Of a DNA stretch of 64,000 bases, positions 1-9,497 are shown piece after piece; the stretch's first letter is position 1; each line of letters starts with the position of its first letter. Where the stretch lies: NCBI GenBank assembly GCA_022827835.1, contig JAJEIO010000029.1, forward strand, positions 186,001 through 250,000. The letters are read 5' to 3'. The position numbers and the translations under genes were made by a program. The notes beneath the pieces are model-generated. The model was not told the origin of the DNA, made no database searches, and saw only the letters and a program-made list of their open reading frames with translations. The DNA is from Candidatus Latescibacterota bacterium (GTDB lineage Bacteria; Latescibacterota; UBA2968; UBA8231).

Positions 1-2
1 CA

Positions 3-200
3 CAGCAAAGATGGACCCGGCAGGTGCGAGCGCATAGCACGGATTTGCAGTCCTGTATGGGTCGGTCAATCGACCGGGCCGAGTTGGTCAATTGCTTGGT
101 CGAGGGCTTTAGGAGTCAACTCGGCGCAAAAATGCGCTGGGGCGTGCTGGCTGCCGACGAGATGCGCCGGGCTGGTGCTTGGGAAAAGGACAGCGCATGA
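3..200 (+). CDS. C-terminal fragment of an unidentified protein (partial, starts before the window)
   Basis: A stop-free reading frame of 65 codons enters from the left edge and ends in TGA at 198-200. The TGA overlaps the ATG of the next gene in an ATGA junction, which is typical of translational coupling and is the main reason to call it coding. The visible part is hydrophilic and ends in [15 protein letters not shown]. It has no membrane helices, so it is not the end of an ABC permease. I do not recognise the family. A second frame is also open here, so the call is tentative. Confidence 0.4.
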   Translation, partial: QQRWTRQVRAHSTDLQSCMGRSIDRAELVNCLVEGFRSQLGAKMRWGVLAADEMRRAGAWEKDSA

Positions 201-1177
201 TCGCGCAAGATCCCGTGCTAGAGGTTCGCGATTTGCGGACCTACTTCCACACGGAAGAGGGCGTCGCCCGCGCCGTCGATGGGGTGTCGTTTGCGGTGGG
301 GCGGGGCCAGACGCTAGGGTTGGTCGGCGAAAGCGGCTGCGGCAAGAGCGTCAGCGCCTTCTCGATCATGCGCTTGGTACCCGATCCGCCGGGCCGCATT
401 GAGGACGGACAGATCCTGCTCAGAGGGCGCGATTTGCTCGCGCTGGACGAGGAGGAGATGCGCCGCGTGCGCGGCGACGACATAGCGATGATTTTCCAAG
501 AGCCGATGACGAGCCTCAACCCGGTGCTGACCTGCGGGTTTCAGATCGCCGAGGCCGTGGTTTTGCACCAGCAGGTCCCCATGCAGGAAGCGCGCACCCG
601 AGCGATCGAGATGTTGCAGTTGGTGGGAATTCCAGCGCCCGAGCAGCGGATCGACGAATACCCCCATCAGCTATCGGGTGGGATGCGCCAGCGGGTAATG
701 ATCGCCATGGCGCTGTCGTGCAACCCAGACGTGTTGATTGCCGACGAGCCGACCACGGCCCTTGACGTGACGATTCAAGCGCAGATCCTCGCGCTGTTGG
801 AGTCGCTGCAAGAATCTCTGCAAATGGCGATTGTGATGATTACTCACGACCTCGGCGTAATCGCCGAGACCGCAGACCAAGTAGCAGTCATGTACGCCGG
901 CCAAATCGTCGAATACGCGGAGACGCAAGCGCTATTTACCCACCCGCGGCACCCTTATACGCGTGGCTTGCTGCGCTCGATCCCACGACTGGATGCCGAG
1001 CAGGAGCGATTGGACATCATCCCGGGCGTGGTGCCCGACGCCCGCGTCTTCCCACAGGGGTGTCGCTTTGCCCCGCGCTGCCCGCTGGCCGACGCCCACT
1101 GTCGGGCCGAAGCGCCGCCACTGGAGGAAATCGAGGCTGGGCACTGGGCAAGCTGTTGGAAGGCGAGGGACGCATGA
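197..1177 (+). CDS. oppD: Oligopeptide/dipeptide ABC transporter ATP-binding protein (OppD/DppD type)
   Basis: Cytoplasmic ATPase that powers uptake of peptides or similar solutes through a heterodimeric ATPase pair. The 326-residue protein has Walker A GESGCGKS (about 44-51), the ABC signature LSGGMRQR (about 159) and Walker B with DEPTTALD (about 183). A C-terminal extension with Cys-rich [11 protein letters not shown] is characteristic of the OppD/OppF subfamily. I chose the ATG at 197 because it overlaps the preceding stop; a TTG at 179 is a possible alternative. The gene overlaps oppF by four bases (ATGA). Permeases and a binding protein are not adjacent on the right and may lie to the left. 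Such transporters can also carry nickel or opines, so the substrate is open. Confidence 0.93.
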   Translation: MIAQDPVLEVRDLRTYFHTEEGVARAVDGVSFAVGRGQTLGLVGESGCGKSVSAFSIMRLVPDPPGRIEDGQILLRGRDLLALDEEEMRRVRGDDIAMIFQEPMTSLNPVLTCGFQIAEAVVLHQQVPMQEARTRAIEMLQLVGIPAPEQRIDEYPHQLSGGMRQRVMIAMALSCNPDVLIADEPTTALDVTIQAQILALLESLQESLQMAIVMITHDLGVIAETADQVAVMYAGQIVEYAETQALFTHPRHPYTRGLLRSIPRLDAEQERLDIIPGVVPDARVFPQGCRFAPRCPLADAHCRAEAPPLEEIEAGHWASCWKARDA

Positions 1178-2202
1178 GCCAAGCTGCGCCCTTGGTCGAG
1201 GTCAAGGGCCTCAAAAAATACTTTCCCGTGCGCGAGGGGTTTTGGGGCCGGGTGCAGGCCCACGTTAAGGCTGTTGACGGGGTTGATCTGGCGATTGGGC
1301 GCGGCGAGACCTTGGGCGTGGTCGGCGAGAGCGGCTGCGGCAAGACTACGCTGGGAAGGCTCATGCTGCGGCTAATTGAAGCTACGGCTGGGCAGGTGCG
1401 CTTTGCTGGGGTTGACCTATTGGAGTTGAGCAAAGAGAACATGCGGCGGCAGCGGCGGGACATGCAGATTATCTTCCAAGACCCGTATGCCTCGCTCAAT
1501 CCGCGGATGACGGTGGGCGGCATCATCGGCGAGGCCCTGAAAGTCCACGGCCTTGCCGAGCGCGCCGAATTGGCCGAGCGGGTGGGGGAGTTGCTGGAGA
1601 TGGTCGGGTTGCCGGTGGATTGCGCGCGGCGCTACCCGCACGAGTTTTCCGGCGGCCAGCGCCAGCGCATTGGCATTGCCCGCGCCTTGGCGGTGCGGCC
1701 GCAGTTTATCGTCGCTGACGAGCCAGTGTCTGCGCTGGACGTCTCGGTGCAGGCCCAGATCATCAATTTGCTGCAAGACCTACAGCGCGATTTGGGTCTA
1801 ACGTATATGTTTATTGCTCACGACTTGAGCGTGGTGCGCCACATTTCGGATCGGGTAGCCGTGATGTACTTGGGGCGCGTAGTCGAGGTGGCGGCGCGCG
1901 ATCAGCTCTACCGCCAGCCGTCCCATCCCTATACGCGCGCGCTGCTGGCGGCCGTGCCCGCGCCCGACCCGCGGACTAAGCGGCAGCGCGTCCTGTTGGA
2001 GGGCGACGCGCCCAATCCAGCGGCCGTACCCTCGGGATGCGCCTTTCACCCACGCTGTTCAGAGCGCGAGGAAATTTGCACTCGCGTCGTGCCGCACCTC
2101 GTCGATCTGGGCGGCGGCCATTGCACGGCCTGTCTGCTCCGCTATCCCGCGGAGTTGAAAAACCGATTGGCTACTGAGGCCAACGAAAAAAACGCAAGAT
2201 AG
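1174..2202 (+). CDS. oppF: Oligopeptide/dipeptide ABC transporter ATP-binding protein (OppF/DppF type)
   Basis: Second ATPase of the peptide-type importer and partner of the preceding gene. The 342-residue protein has Walker A GESGCGKT (about 51-58), signature [15 protein letters not shown] and Walker B with DEPVSALD. The C-terminal oligopeptide-transport extension contains [15 protein letters not shown]. The open frame extends upstream to 1060, but the ATG at 1174 overlaps the oppD stop in an ATGA junction and gives the usual family N-terminus (a short strand, then [11 protein letters not shown]). The gene is co-transcribed with oppD and followed after 17 bases by a foldase gene. Confidence 0.93.
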   Translation: MSQAAPLVEVKGLKKYFPVREGFWGRVQAHVKAVDGVDLAIGRGETLGVVGESGCGKTTLGRLMLRLIEATAGQVRFAGVDLLELSKENMRRQRRDMQIIFQDPYASLNPRMTVGGIIGEALKVHGLAERAELAERVGELLEMVGLPVDCARRYPHEFSGGQRQRIGIARALAVRPQFIVADEPVSALDVSVQAQIINLLQDLQRDLGLTYMFIAHDLSVVRHISDRVAVMYLGRVVEVAARDQLYRQPSHPYTRALLAAVPAPDPRTKRQRVLLEGDAPNPAAVPSGCAFHPRCSEREEICTRVVPHLVDLGGGHCTACLLRYPAELKNRLATEANEKNAR

Positions 2203-2219
2203 CAGGAGAACTATAGCTT

Positions 2220-4040
2220 ATGATGACTTTATTGCGCCAAAAGACGGTGCTCGTTCTGTGGTTTGTGATATTCGCCTTTATCGGCTTAATCGTCGTCGAA
2301 TGGGGAGCCGACTACTCGGGCGCGGGCACCAACGCCGCTGGCGATGCGGTCGGTGTAGTCAATGGCGAGACCATTTCGCTACAGGAGTTTCAAGACGCGC
2401 TGCGGCGGATAGCGCGCCAGATGCCGCAGGAGCAGCGCGCCGATCAGGCCCTGCTCGTGCAGCAGGTGTGGGACTACTACGTCCGCGAGATTATTCTAAA
2501 TCAAGAATACGAGCGCTTGGGATTTGAGGTGACCGATGGGGAAATTGCCTTTTACACGAGGAATAACCCCCCGCAGGCCGTGCGCGAATTTGAGGTTTTT
2601 CAAACCGACGGCGCGTTCGACATGGACAAGTACGCCCAGTTCATCGGCAATCCGGCCAATCTCAGCGACCCTAACAACCAAGCCTTAGTCCTGTGGATCG
2701 AGAGCACGATTGAGCGGCAATTGCTCGAGTACAGGCTACAGCGGATGCTGCGGGGCACTGCGCAGGTGAGTCCCAACGAAGCGCACCAGCACTTTGCCGA
2801 GGCCAACGAAAAAGTGCGCGTTGAATACGCATTTGCCCCCAGCGACGCTGCGGACGACGAGATTGAGGTCTCCGATGAAGATTTGGCCGCCTATTATGAA
2901 GAAAACGTGGCCGACTACGAGCATCCCGATCAGGTAAAGATAGAATACGTGTACTTCCCCAAAGTGGCTAGCGCTGAGGATTCGCTGGAGACCAAAAAAG
3001 AGATCGGCCGCCTGCGCCAAGAGATCGAGGCTGGTGAGGATTTTGCCGAGTTGGCTGGGGTGGTCTCCGACGATGAGGGATCCGCCGCCCGAGGTGGAGA
3101 CCTCGGTTTTTTTGGTCGCGGCCAGATGGTTGCGCCCTTTGAGGAAGCCGCCTTCGCCTTGGCTCCCGGCGAACTTTCCGAGCCGGTGCAGACGCGCTAT
3201 GGCTGGCATCTGATCAAGGTGGAAGAACGCTTGGAGGAAAGCGGTGGGGAGAAGGTACATGCCCGCCATATCCTACTCAGATACCAGCCCTCGCGCACGA
3301 CTGAAGATAGCCTGCGCAGCCGGGCCGAGGTGTTCCAAGAGCAGGCCACAGCCGAAGGATTTGCGGCCACGCTGGCGGCTTCTGGCACTGAGGCGACGCC
3401 CACGAATTTCCTGCGCAAGAGCCAAGCTGTGCCGGGCATCAGCGCGAACACCACGTGGCTCGTCAACTGGTTTTTTGAACAGGAGCCCGGGGCCGTTAGT
3501 CAGGTCGTCGAGGACGACTTGGGATTGTGGGTGGCGCATCTAGTGGCCAAACGCCCTGAGGGCGTAGCGCCCTTGGACGAGCTAAAGGACCGCCTTGAGC
3601 CGTTGGTGCACGCGCGCAAAAAGGCCGAGCGCGCTGCCGCCCAGCTAGAGGCCGTGCGGCGAGAAGTAGGAGCCGGGGCCACCTTGGCCCAAGCGGCGCA
3701 AAACGCCGGGGTGGAGTTCCACGCTCCCGAGGCTTTTGCACGCACCGAATCGGTGGAGGGTCTAGGTCGTGCTAACGCGGTGATCGGCGCGGCCTTCCGC
3801 TTGGAAAAGGGCCGGCTCAGCGAAGTGATCGAGGTCGCCGAGGGCAGCAAGCGCGGGGCGTACTTGCTGAAGCTGTTGGAGAAGACGCCGGTGGATGAGG
3901 AGCAATTCGCCGCGCAGCGCGAGCAGGTCATCGCTCAACTGCAGGCGCAGCGCGAGCAGGAGGCCGTGCAGAACTGGTTTGCACACCTGTACGACACGGC
4001 CGAGATCGAAGACAACAGACATCGCTTTTTCACGTTTTAG
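2220..4040 (+). CDS. Membrane-anchored parvulin-type peptidyl-prolyl isomerase (SurA/PpiD-like)
   Basis: Predicted periplasmic foldase for exported and outer-membrane proteins. It has a short cytoplasmic N-terminus and one membrane helix (about residues 8-27, [17 protein letters not shown]). A SurA-N-like helical region follows (about 35-220), then a parvulin domain (about 235-340) with [29 protein letters not shown] and [11 protein letters not shown] helical C-terminal region and possibly a second degenerate parvulin-like segment follow. The 606-residue length and anchor resemble PpiD rather than soluble SurA. Start is ATGATG at 2220 with AGGAGAA at 2204-2210. It sits 17 bases behind oppF and 14 bases before the dehydrogenase gene, so it is probably in the same operon. 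Confidence 0.86.
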   Translation: MMTLLRQKTVLVLWFVIFAFIGLIVVEWGADYSGAGTNAAGDAVGVVNGETISLQEFQDALRRIARQMPQEQRADQALLVQQVWDYYVREIILNQEYERLGFEVTDGEIAFYTRNNPPQAVREFEVFQTDGAFDMDKYAQFIGNPANLSDPNNQALVLWIESTIERQLLEYRLQRMLRGTAQVSPNEAHQHFAEANEKVRVEYAFAPSDAADDEIEVSDEDLAAYYEENVADYEHPDQVKIEYVYFPKVASAEDSLETKKEIGRLRQEIEAGEDFAELAGVVSDDEGSAARGGDLGFFGRGQMVAPFEEAAFALAPGELSEPVQTRYGWHLIKVEERLEESGGEKVHARHILLRYQPSRTTEDSLRSRAEVFQEQATAEGFAATLAASGTEATPTNFLRKSQAVPGISANTTWLVNWFFEQEPGAVSQVVEDDLGLWVAHLVAKRPEGVAPLDELKDRLEPLVHARKKAERAAAQLEAVRREVGAGATLAQAAQNAGVEFHAPEAFARTESVEGLGRANAVIGAAFRLEKGRLSEVIEVAEGSKRGAYLLKLLEKTPVDEEQFAAQREQVIAQLQAQREQEAVQNWFAHLYDTAEIEDNRHRFFTF

Positions 4041-4054
4041 ATTGGAGAGGAATC

Positions 4055-4966
4055 ATGTCAGCAGCACCGGGACAAACGCAAATCGGCTTTATCGGCTTGG
4101 GGATCATGGGCGCGCCCATGGCCAAGAACCTGCTCAAAGCCGGTTATCAACTTAGGGTCTATAACCGCAGCGACCGGCCGCGCGTTGACGAGGTGGTCGC
4201 GGCCGGTGGCGTGCGCGTTGGCTCGCCCAAGGAGGCGGCGACGGGTGCGGATGTCGTCATCAGTATCGTCACGGATACGCCCGATATGGAGGCCGTGCTG
4301 GTGGGCGAGGATGGCGCGATTCACGGGGCCAAAGAGGGCGCGGTCGTCATCGATATGAGCACGGTGTCGCCCAAAGTCACCCGCGAAGTAGCCGCGGCCT
4401 TGCAGGAGCGGGGCGTGGCCATGCTCGACGCGCCCGTCAGCGGTGGGGATGTGGGCGCGATCAATGGCACCCTGTCGATTATGGTCGGCGGCGACGAGGC
4501 CGTCTTTAACCAGTGCCTGCCGGTCTTTGAGGCGATGGGTACCAACATCAACTTGATTGGTTCCAACGGCGCTGGTCAGACGACTAAGCTCTGCAACCAG
4601 ATCGCGGTTTCGGTCAACAACATGGCCATGGCCGAGGCCCTGATGTTAGCGGCGACCTCCGACTTGGATGTGCAAAAGGTCATCGACGCGATTAGCGGTG
4701 GGGCGGCTGGCTCTTGGCAGTTGAGCAATTTGGGCCCGCGCATTGCGGCTGGCGATTTTGATCCCGGCTTTATGGTCTATTTGCAGCAAAAGGATTTGCG
4801 GTTGGTGTTGCAGGCGGCCAATGATGTCAAGCTGGCTCTGCCGGCCGTGAGTATCGCCCACCAGTTTTTCAACATCGTCGAGCGCGCTGGTTGTGCCGAA
4901 GAGGGGACCCAGGCGCTGATCAAGGCCTACGAGGCCCAAGCCGACAGACAAGCGCGGGCCGAGTAA
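4055..4966 (+). CDS. NAD(P)-dependent beta-hydroxyacid dehydrogenase (2-hydroxy-3-oxopropionate reductase/HIBADH family)
   Basis: Cytoplasmic oxidoreductase of the 3-hydroxyisobutyrate/6-phosphogluconate dehydrogenase fold. The Rossmann motif is GFIGLGIMGAPMAKNL (about 8-23), the substrate-binding signature is DAPVSGGDVGA (about 127-137), and the catalytic lysine region is GQTTKLCNQI (about 173-182). Length (303 aa) is normal for the family. Good ribosome-binding site GGAGAGG at 4044-4050. Family members reduce tartronate semialdehyde or oxidise 3-hydroxyisobutyrate, gamma-hydroxybutyrate or similar compounds. Sequence alone does not settle the substrate. NAD kinase follows directly and would supply NADP. 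Confidence 0.9.
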   Translation: MSAAPGQTQIGFIGLGIMGAPMAKNLLKAGYQLRVYNRSDRPRVDEVVAAGGVRVGSPKEAATGADVVISIVTDTPDMEAVLVGEDGAIHGAKEGAVVIDMSTVSPKVTREVAAALQERGVAMLDAPVSGGDVGAINGTLSIMVGGDEAVFNQCLPVFEAMGTNINLIGSNGAGQTTKLCNQIAVSVNNMAMAEALMLAATSDLDVQKVIDAISGGAAGSWQLSNLGPRIAAGDFDPGFMVYLQQKDLRLVLQAANDVKLALPAVSIAHQFFNIVERAGCAEEGTQALIKAYEAQADRQARAE

Positions 4967-4985
4967 TCCTCCGAGGTTGGCGTCG

Positions 4986-5777
4986 GTGCAACTTGAACTG
5001 AAAAAGGTTGGGGTCCTGCCCCGCGACCAGGATTTGGACTATCCAGTCGCCGAGGTGCGCGACCTATTTGATCCGCATGGGATCGCCGTGTGCTTTATCG
5101 AGGGGGATGAGCACCCGGGCGACTTGGATTTGGTCGTTGCGCTTGGCGGCGACGGTACGGTGCTCCGCGCCTTTGCGCGCTTCCCGCAGCGGCCGGTGCT
5201 GGCGATCAATTTCGGCACCGTTGGCTTTTTGACCGCTGGGGATCGCACGGATTTGGCACGCATCGTCCAGCTCTTAGTCGATGGCCAGTACTTCGTCAGC
5301 GAGCGCTTGGTGCTCTCTTGCCGCCATCCCTGCGGCGAGAGTCTGGTCTTCAACGAGGTGACCTTGCGGGCACATCACAAGATGCTCTCGACGGATGTAT
5401 TCGTTGACGACGCCAAAATTCGCACCATTCGCGGCGACGGCGTGGTCGTCGGTACGCCGACGGGTAGCACTGGGCTGTTGCTGTCGATGGGCGCGCCGCT
5501 GGTTATGCCGGAAGTGCGCTGCATGTTGCTCGACGGCATCAACGAATACAACTTCACATCGCGGACTTTGATTCTACCGGCCGAGAAACGGGTGCGGCTG
5601 CGCGTCAGTTCCGAGACCGTAGATAGCCACATGGCGCTCATTGCCGATGGCCGCGAGATATGCAGCCTAGATCCCGAGCAGGAAGTGTACGTCAGTCAAG
5701 CGGAGCACACGGCGCGGTTGATATACCTCGACGATAATTATTTTTTTCACAACCTGTCGGAGAAGCTTTCTTGGTAG
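4986..5777 (+). CDS. nadK: NAD kinase
   Basis: Phosphorylates NAD to NADP. The family motifs are intact: GGDG (about 54-57 in LGGDGTVL), NFGTVGFLT (about 75-83), the NEVTL segment, and GDGVVVGTPTGSTG near the active site. The 263-residue length is typical. I chose GTG at 4986 because CCGAGG at 4971-4976 sits at good spacing; a TTG at 4977 would add three residues but sits on the ribosome-binding site. Tightly spaced after the dehydrogenase gene and before an epimerase-like gene. Confidence 0.93.
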   Translation: MQLELKKVGVLPRDQDLDYPVAEVRDLFDPHGIAVCFIEGDEHPGDLDLVVALGGDGTVLRAFARFPQRPVLAINFGTVGFLTAGDRTDLARIVQLLVDGQYFVSERLVLSCRHPCGESLVFNEVTLRAHHKMLSTDVFVDDAKIRTIRGDGVVVGTPTGSTGLLLSMGAPLVMPEVRCMLLDGINEYNFTSRTLILPAEKRVRLRVSSETVDSHMALIADGREICSLDPEQEVYVSQAEHTARLIYLDDNYFFHNLSEKLSW

Positions 5778-5787
5778 AGGAGATGCT

Positions 5788-6387
5788 ATGCGCGTGGCGG
5801 TAATCGGCGCGGATCGCCCTTGGGGAGCGCTGCTAGCGGCTGAGTTGGGTGCGGAGTTTGAGGTGGTGGTGTTCGGCGCAGAAGAGACCAGCGACCTAGC
5901 TGGCTACCGGCAGGTCGATTTGCTTCAGCGCGAGGCATTAGACCCGGTGCTGGCAGGTGTGGAGGCCATCGTCCACGCGGCGGGAGGCGATCCGGCTGGC
6001 GATGACGAAGGGGCCGTGCTCGATACTGCGGCGCGGGGTACCTATGTGGCGCTGACGGCAGCTTGTGCTGTCGGTATTGAGAAAGCGGTGCTGTTGAGCA
6101 ATCTCGATTTGCTGCGCGACTACCCAGAAGAATATCTGATTGATCCACAGTGGAATGCTTTGCCACGGGCCGAGGCCGGGTCGTTAGCGCCGCTTATGGC
6201 CGAATTAGTTGGCCGCGAAATTGCTCGCACCGGACAGATCGAAGTGCGCTGTTTGCGCCTCGGCGAATTGGATGCGGAGACCACGACCGACGACGCTGTG
6301 GAAGCGGTGCGCCAAGCTCTTACCGCCGAGCGCGAAGGGCACAACTGGTCGCTGGCGCACGTGGCGTCGAGCGGGCGCTTCGCTTAA
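5788..6387 (+). CDS. Short NAD(P)-binding Rossmann-fold protein (epimerase-like)
   Basis: 199-residue protein beginning with a Rossmann beta strand and loop (MRVAVIGADRPWG). It continues with an epimerase-like pattern: VDLLQREALDPVLAGVEAIVH, then an Ala-rich helix and VLLSNLDLL. It is shorter than typical extended short-chain dehydrogenases and I see no clear YxxxK catalytic pair, so it may bind nucleotide without being a standard epimerase. Ribosome-binding site GAGGAG at 5777-5782, ATG at 5788. It is followed ten bases later by a longer epimerase-like gene. Function unassigned. Confidence 0.75.
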   Translation: MRVAVIGADRPWGALLAAELGAEFEVVVFGAEETSDLAGYRQVDLLQREALDPVLAGVEAIVHAAGGDPAGDDEGAVLDTAARGTYVALTAACAVGIEKAVLLSNLDLLRDYPEEYLIDPQWNALPRAEAGSLAPLMAELVGREIARTGQIEVRCLRLGELDAETTTDDAVEAVRQALTAEREGHNWSLAHVASSGRFA

Positions 6388-6396
6388 TGGGGTATC

Positions 6397-7200
6397 ATGG
6401 CAACGGTGAACGAAGGCAAGGTGGTGTTGTTTGGGGCGGGTGGGCCGGTCGGCGCCTCGGCGATTGCCGCGCTCAAAGATCACTACACGTTGTGGGTGAC
6501 TGATCTCCGGCCGATGACTGAGGTGGCGTCCGCGCCACCGCAAAATCCCCGAGCGCCGATCCCAGAGGTGTTGGGGCCGCCGCACGAAAATCGGGTCGTC
6601 GATATTACCGATTACGCGCAAGTGCTAGCCGCCTGCGAGGGCATGGATGCGGCGATCAATGTATCCGTCGTCCGGCCGCATCCCGTGCTGGCCTTCCAAG
6701 TCAACATGGTCGGCGCGTACAACGTGGCCAAAGCCAGCGTGGCCTGCGGCATAAAAAGGCTGATCCACACCGGGCCTTTTCACACCTCCTTAAACCACAA
6801 CGCCGACTATTGGAACGACTTTCAGGTGGAAGCCGACATCCCGCTGCATCCAGGCGACGATCTCTACGCAGTGAGCAAGTATCTCGGTGGACACATTACG
6901 CGCGTGTTTGCCGAGCGCGAGGGCTTGGAGGTGCTCACCTTTGTCTATACGGATTTTCGGCCGAGGGAAATTCTGTCCGAGGAACATGGGCAGGGCGTGC
7001 ATCCATACTCGACCTCGTGGGAGGATACCGGAGAGGCGTTCTTGTATGGGCTCCGGGCACCCGAGATGCCGTCGCCGTACGAAAATTTCTTTATCTGTGC
7101 ACGGCTGCCGCACGACAAGTACCGGCCCGACAAGGCCAAGCGGCTCTTGGGGTGGGAGGCCAAGGACCGGTTTGAAGCGTTGTACACGCGGCCTCAGTAA
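6397..7200 (+). CDS. NAD-dependent epimerase/dehydratase family protein
   Basis: 267-residue extended short-chain dehydrogenase-like protein. It has the nucleotide-binding loop VLFGAGGPVGASAIAAL near the N-terminus, an acidic strand end (TDLRPM), a DITD segment typical of the adenine pocket, and the catalytic-type motif YAVSKYLGG (about 154-162). A C-terminal domain follows. The substrate (probably a sugar or nucleotide sugar) cannot be deduced. It is the last gene of the rightward operon. Its stop overlaps the 3' end of the convergent dehydrogenase gene by seven bases. Confidence 0.85.
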   Translation: MATVNEGKVVLFGAGGPVGASAIAALKDHYTLWVTDLRPMTEVASAPPQNPRAPIPEVLGPPHENRVVDITDYAQVLAACEGMDAAINVSVVRPHPVLAFQVNMVGAYNVAKASVACGIKRLIHTGPFHTSLNHNADYWNDFQVEADIPLHPGDDLYAVSKYLGGHITRVFAEREGLEVLTFVYTDFRPREILSEEHGQGVHPYSTSWEDTGEAFLYGLRAPEMPSPYENFFICARLPHDKYRPDKAKRLLGWEAKDRFEALYTRPQ

Positions 7201-9176
7201 CTGATCCGGTAGATTAGACCGGCTTGATCGTCCGAGACTAGCAGTGAACCATCGGGCATCACGAGGACGTCAACAGGCCGGCCCCAGTTCGATTCTCCCT
7301 GTAGCCAACCTTCCGCAAACGGCTCGTAGCTGACCGCCCCGTCGGCGGCCAAACGCACTAGAGTGAGGCGGTAACCGATCTTGCGAGTGCGATTCCAAGA
7401 GCCGTGTTCGGCGATGAAGATCTGATTGCGGTATTCCGCCGGAAACATGTTGCCAGTGTAAAAGCGCATCCCAAGAGCCGCTACATGCGGGCCGAGTTCT
7501 TGGACTGGCGCGACGAACTCGCCGCAGCCACGCTGAGCGCCGAAAGCTGGATCGGCGATGCTAGTGCCGTGGCAGTAGGGATAGCCGAAGTGCTGCCCAT
7601 CGGCGGTTACTCGGTTCAGTTCGTCTGGCGGCATGTCGTCGCCCATCCAGTCTCTGCCGTTTTCCGTGAACCACATTTCTCCTGTTTCTGGGTGCCAGTC
7701 GAAGCCGACGGTATTGCGCACGCCTCGGGACACGACCTCGAAGTCGCCCGTGGAAGGATCCAACCTGCCGATCGATGCGTACGGATCGGGGGAAGCGCAG
7801 ATGTTGCACGGCGCGCCGACCGGCACGTACAGCAAACTGTCGGGGCCAAAGCGGATGAACTTCCAGCCGTGGGCGCGGTCTGTTGGGAAGGCGTCGTTGA
7901 CGATCTCCGGTTGCGGCGGGTTGTCGAGGTGCGCTTCGATAGCGCGATAGCGCAGGATGCGGCTGATTTCGGCTACGTACAGGTCGCCGTCCTTGAAGGC
8001 GACGCCGTTGGGTCTGTTCAGACCGCTGGCGAGGATGATGACGCGCTCGGCCTTGTGGTCGCCGTCTTCGTCGCGCACTGCGTACACGCGACCACCGGAC
8101 CGGGTGCCGACGAATAGGGTGCCATCTGGGCTGAGGCTCAGCGAGCGAGCGCCGAGTACCCCTTTGGCGTACACGCGGATGTGGAACCCTTCCGGCAATT
8201 CGATCTGCGTCAGGCGCGGGTCTTCGGGTGGTGGTGGGTCCACCGACTTGCCGATCCACCCAGGCAGCAACGGGTGAAACGGATCGATGCTATACGCCTC
8301 GATAAGCTGAGCGTCGGCTAGGTCAATTTGTCCGTCTTGACTGACATCGCCCAAGGATATATCGCCGTTGTTGGGCAGGGCGATGGAGGAATCTTCGCTG
8401 TACAGGACGGTTAGCAGTGCATCGGCCCAATCGACGCGACCGTTGTTGTCAAGGTCGCCTAGTAGCCTGCTCGCCGCTCCTTGATCTTGGGGAAAGCTGT
8501 CGAGTGATGCGACTACAATATCGACAGCCTCGGTCCCCACCCGAAGGGCCGGGTCCACATAGGGGATCAAGCCTTGGCCTGAGACGGTCAATCCATAGAC
8601 CTGCGCCAAGTCTGATGGCTCTGTGCCTCCCAACTCCGTGCTTACCGGTCCCTCAGAGGCGACCCCAACGGCCCCGTCGAGCAGCACCATCGACCGAGTC
8701 AAGCGCACCTCATCGCCAACCAGCCGATACAGATACACTCCTGCCGCGACGCCTCGCCCCGACGCGTCCGTGCCATCCCACGTCGCCGTGTGAAAGCCCG
8801 CTGGCTGCTCCGCATCCACCAACGTCGCCAAGCGTTGCCCTAGGATGTTTAGCACTTCTAGCCGCACGCGAGTCGAAACCGGCAGTTGATAGGGAATGAT
8901 TGTGGAAGGGTTGAATGGGTTGGGGTAATTCTGCCCTAGGTAAAATTGTTGCGGCAGCGCAGTCGTACTCAATGCCGCTAGAGGCAGGGCGAAATAGCCG
9001 GTTTCATCGGTGATAGCGCGGACCGAGTGGCGCAGATCGGTGGCGTCGAACAGCCGCACCTGCGCGTTGGCGATCGGTTGCCCCGCAGCCAGCCGCACCC
9101 GCCCCTCGACCAGTGGCTGGGCGCTGGCATTGACCACTAAGAGCAACCCCATGAGGTATCCTATTACTGATCTCAT
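7194..9176 (-). CDS. Secreted PQQ-type sugar (sorbosone/glucose) dehydrogenase with internal FlgD-like and dockerin-like domains
   Basis: Predicted exported protein of 660 residues. In order: signal peptide (MRSVIGYLMGLLLVVNASAQ), a carboxypeptidase-regulatory-like domain (about 21-75), a FlgD/T9SS-tail-like module with NYPNPFNPSTIIPYQL and WDGTDASGRGVAAGVYLYRL (about 85-165), and two EF-hand/dockerin-like segments (GDLDNNGRVDWADALL and GDVSQDGQIDLADAQLIE, about 235-300). A C-terminal six-bladed beta-propeller of the soluble glucose/L-sorbosone dehydrogenase family follows (about 325-660; LSLSPDGTLFVGTRSGG, GLNRPNGVAFKDGDLYVAE, AEHGSWNRT). The frame is open to 9362, but ATG 9176 gives a clean signal peptide. 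The YPNPFNP module is normally at a protein's C-terminus; here it precedes the catalytic domain. Confidence 0.88.
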   Translation of the reverse strand: MRSVIGYLMGLLLVVNASAQPLVEGRVRLAAGQPIANAQVRLFDATDLRHSVRAITDETGYFALPLAALSTTALPQQFYLGQNYPNPFNPSTIIPYQLPVSTRVRLEVLNILGQRLATLVDAEQPAGFHTATWDGTDASGRGVAAGVYLYRLVGDEVRLTRSMVLLDGAVGVASEGPVSTELGGTEPSDLAQVYGLTVSGQGLIPYVDPALRVGTEAVDIVVASLDSFPQDQGAASRLLGDLDNNGRVDWADALLTVLYSEDSSIALPNNGDISLGDVSQDGQIDLADAQLIEAYSIDPFHPLLPGWIGKSVDPPPPEDPRLTQIELPEGFHIRVYAKGVLGARSLSLSPDGTLFVGTRSGGRVYAVRDEDGDHKAERVIILASGLNRPNGVAFKDGDLYVAEISRILRYRAIEAHLDNPPQPEIVNDAFPTDRAHGWKFIRFGPDSLLYVPVGAPCNICASPDPYASIGRLDPSTGDFEVVSRGVRNTVGFDWHPETGEMWFTENGRDWMGDDMPPDELNRVTADGQHFGYPYCHGTSIADPAFGAQRGCGEFVAPVQELGPHVAALGMRFYTGNMFPAEYRNQIFIAEHGSWNRTRKIGYRLTLVRLAADGAVSYEPFAEGWLQGESNWGRPVDVLVMPDGSLLVSDDQAGLIYRISY

Positions 9177-9497
9177 AACGCTCGTTTCTTTAAAAAATAT
9201 ACGAGTAACATGGGCAACTTCAACAGCAGCGCCGCAGTTAGCTCGGTGAAAGGGTGCGGTTTGCAGGTTCAAAGAGTCCGCCATTGAGCGGCGACGAAGC
9301 CTTGACAGGGGACGGAGGGGGCGATACCTTGACTGCAATAGGCTGCTTGTATGAAGAAGCATTGACTCCTAAAAAGTCATGGCCAATCTAACAAGGATCC
9401 TTTTTGTTTTACGGCGCTACGGAACAAAATCGTCCGCTTATGCACCAACAACGCCGAGTTGGGTTAATACTCCTAAGTTCCCAAGAAAGGAGGAGTT
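9177..9497. promoter_or_regulatory. Divergent intergenic region between the PQQ dehydrogenase and the BCCT transporter
   Basis: About 320 bases without a convincing gene; it must hold the start signals for both flanking genes. The duplicated motif CCTTGAC occurs at about 9300 and 9328. TTGACA at about 9302 is followed 17 bases later by TACCTT, a weak -35/-10-like pair. A short inverted repeat, TGACT...AGTCA, lies at 9363-9379. None of these is strong enough to call as a defined promoter or operator. Confidence 0.3.
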
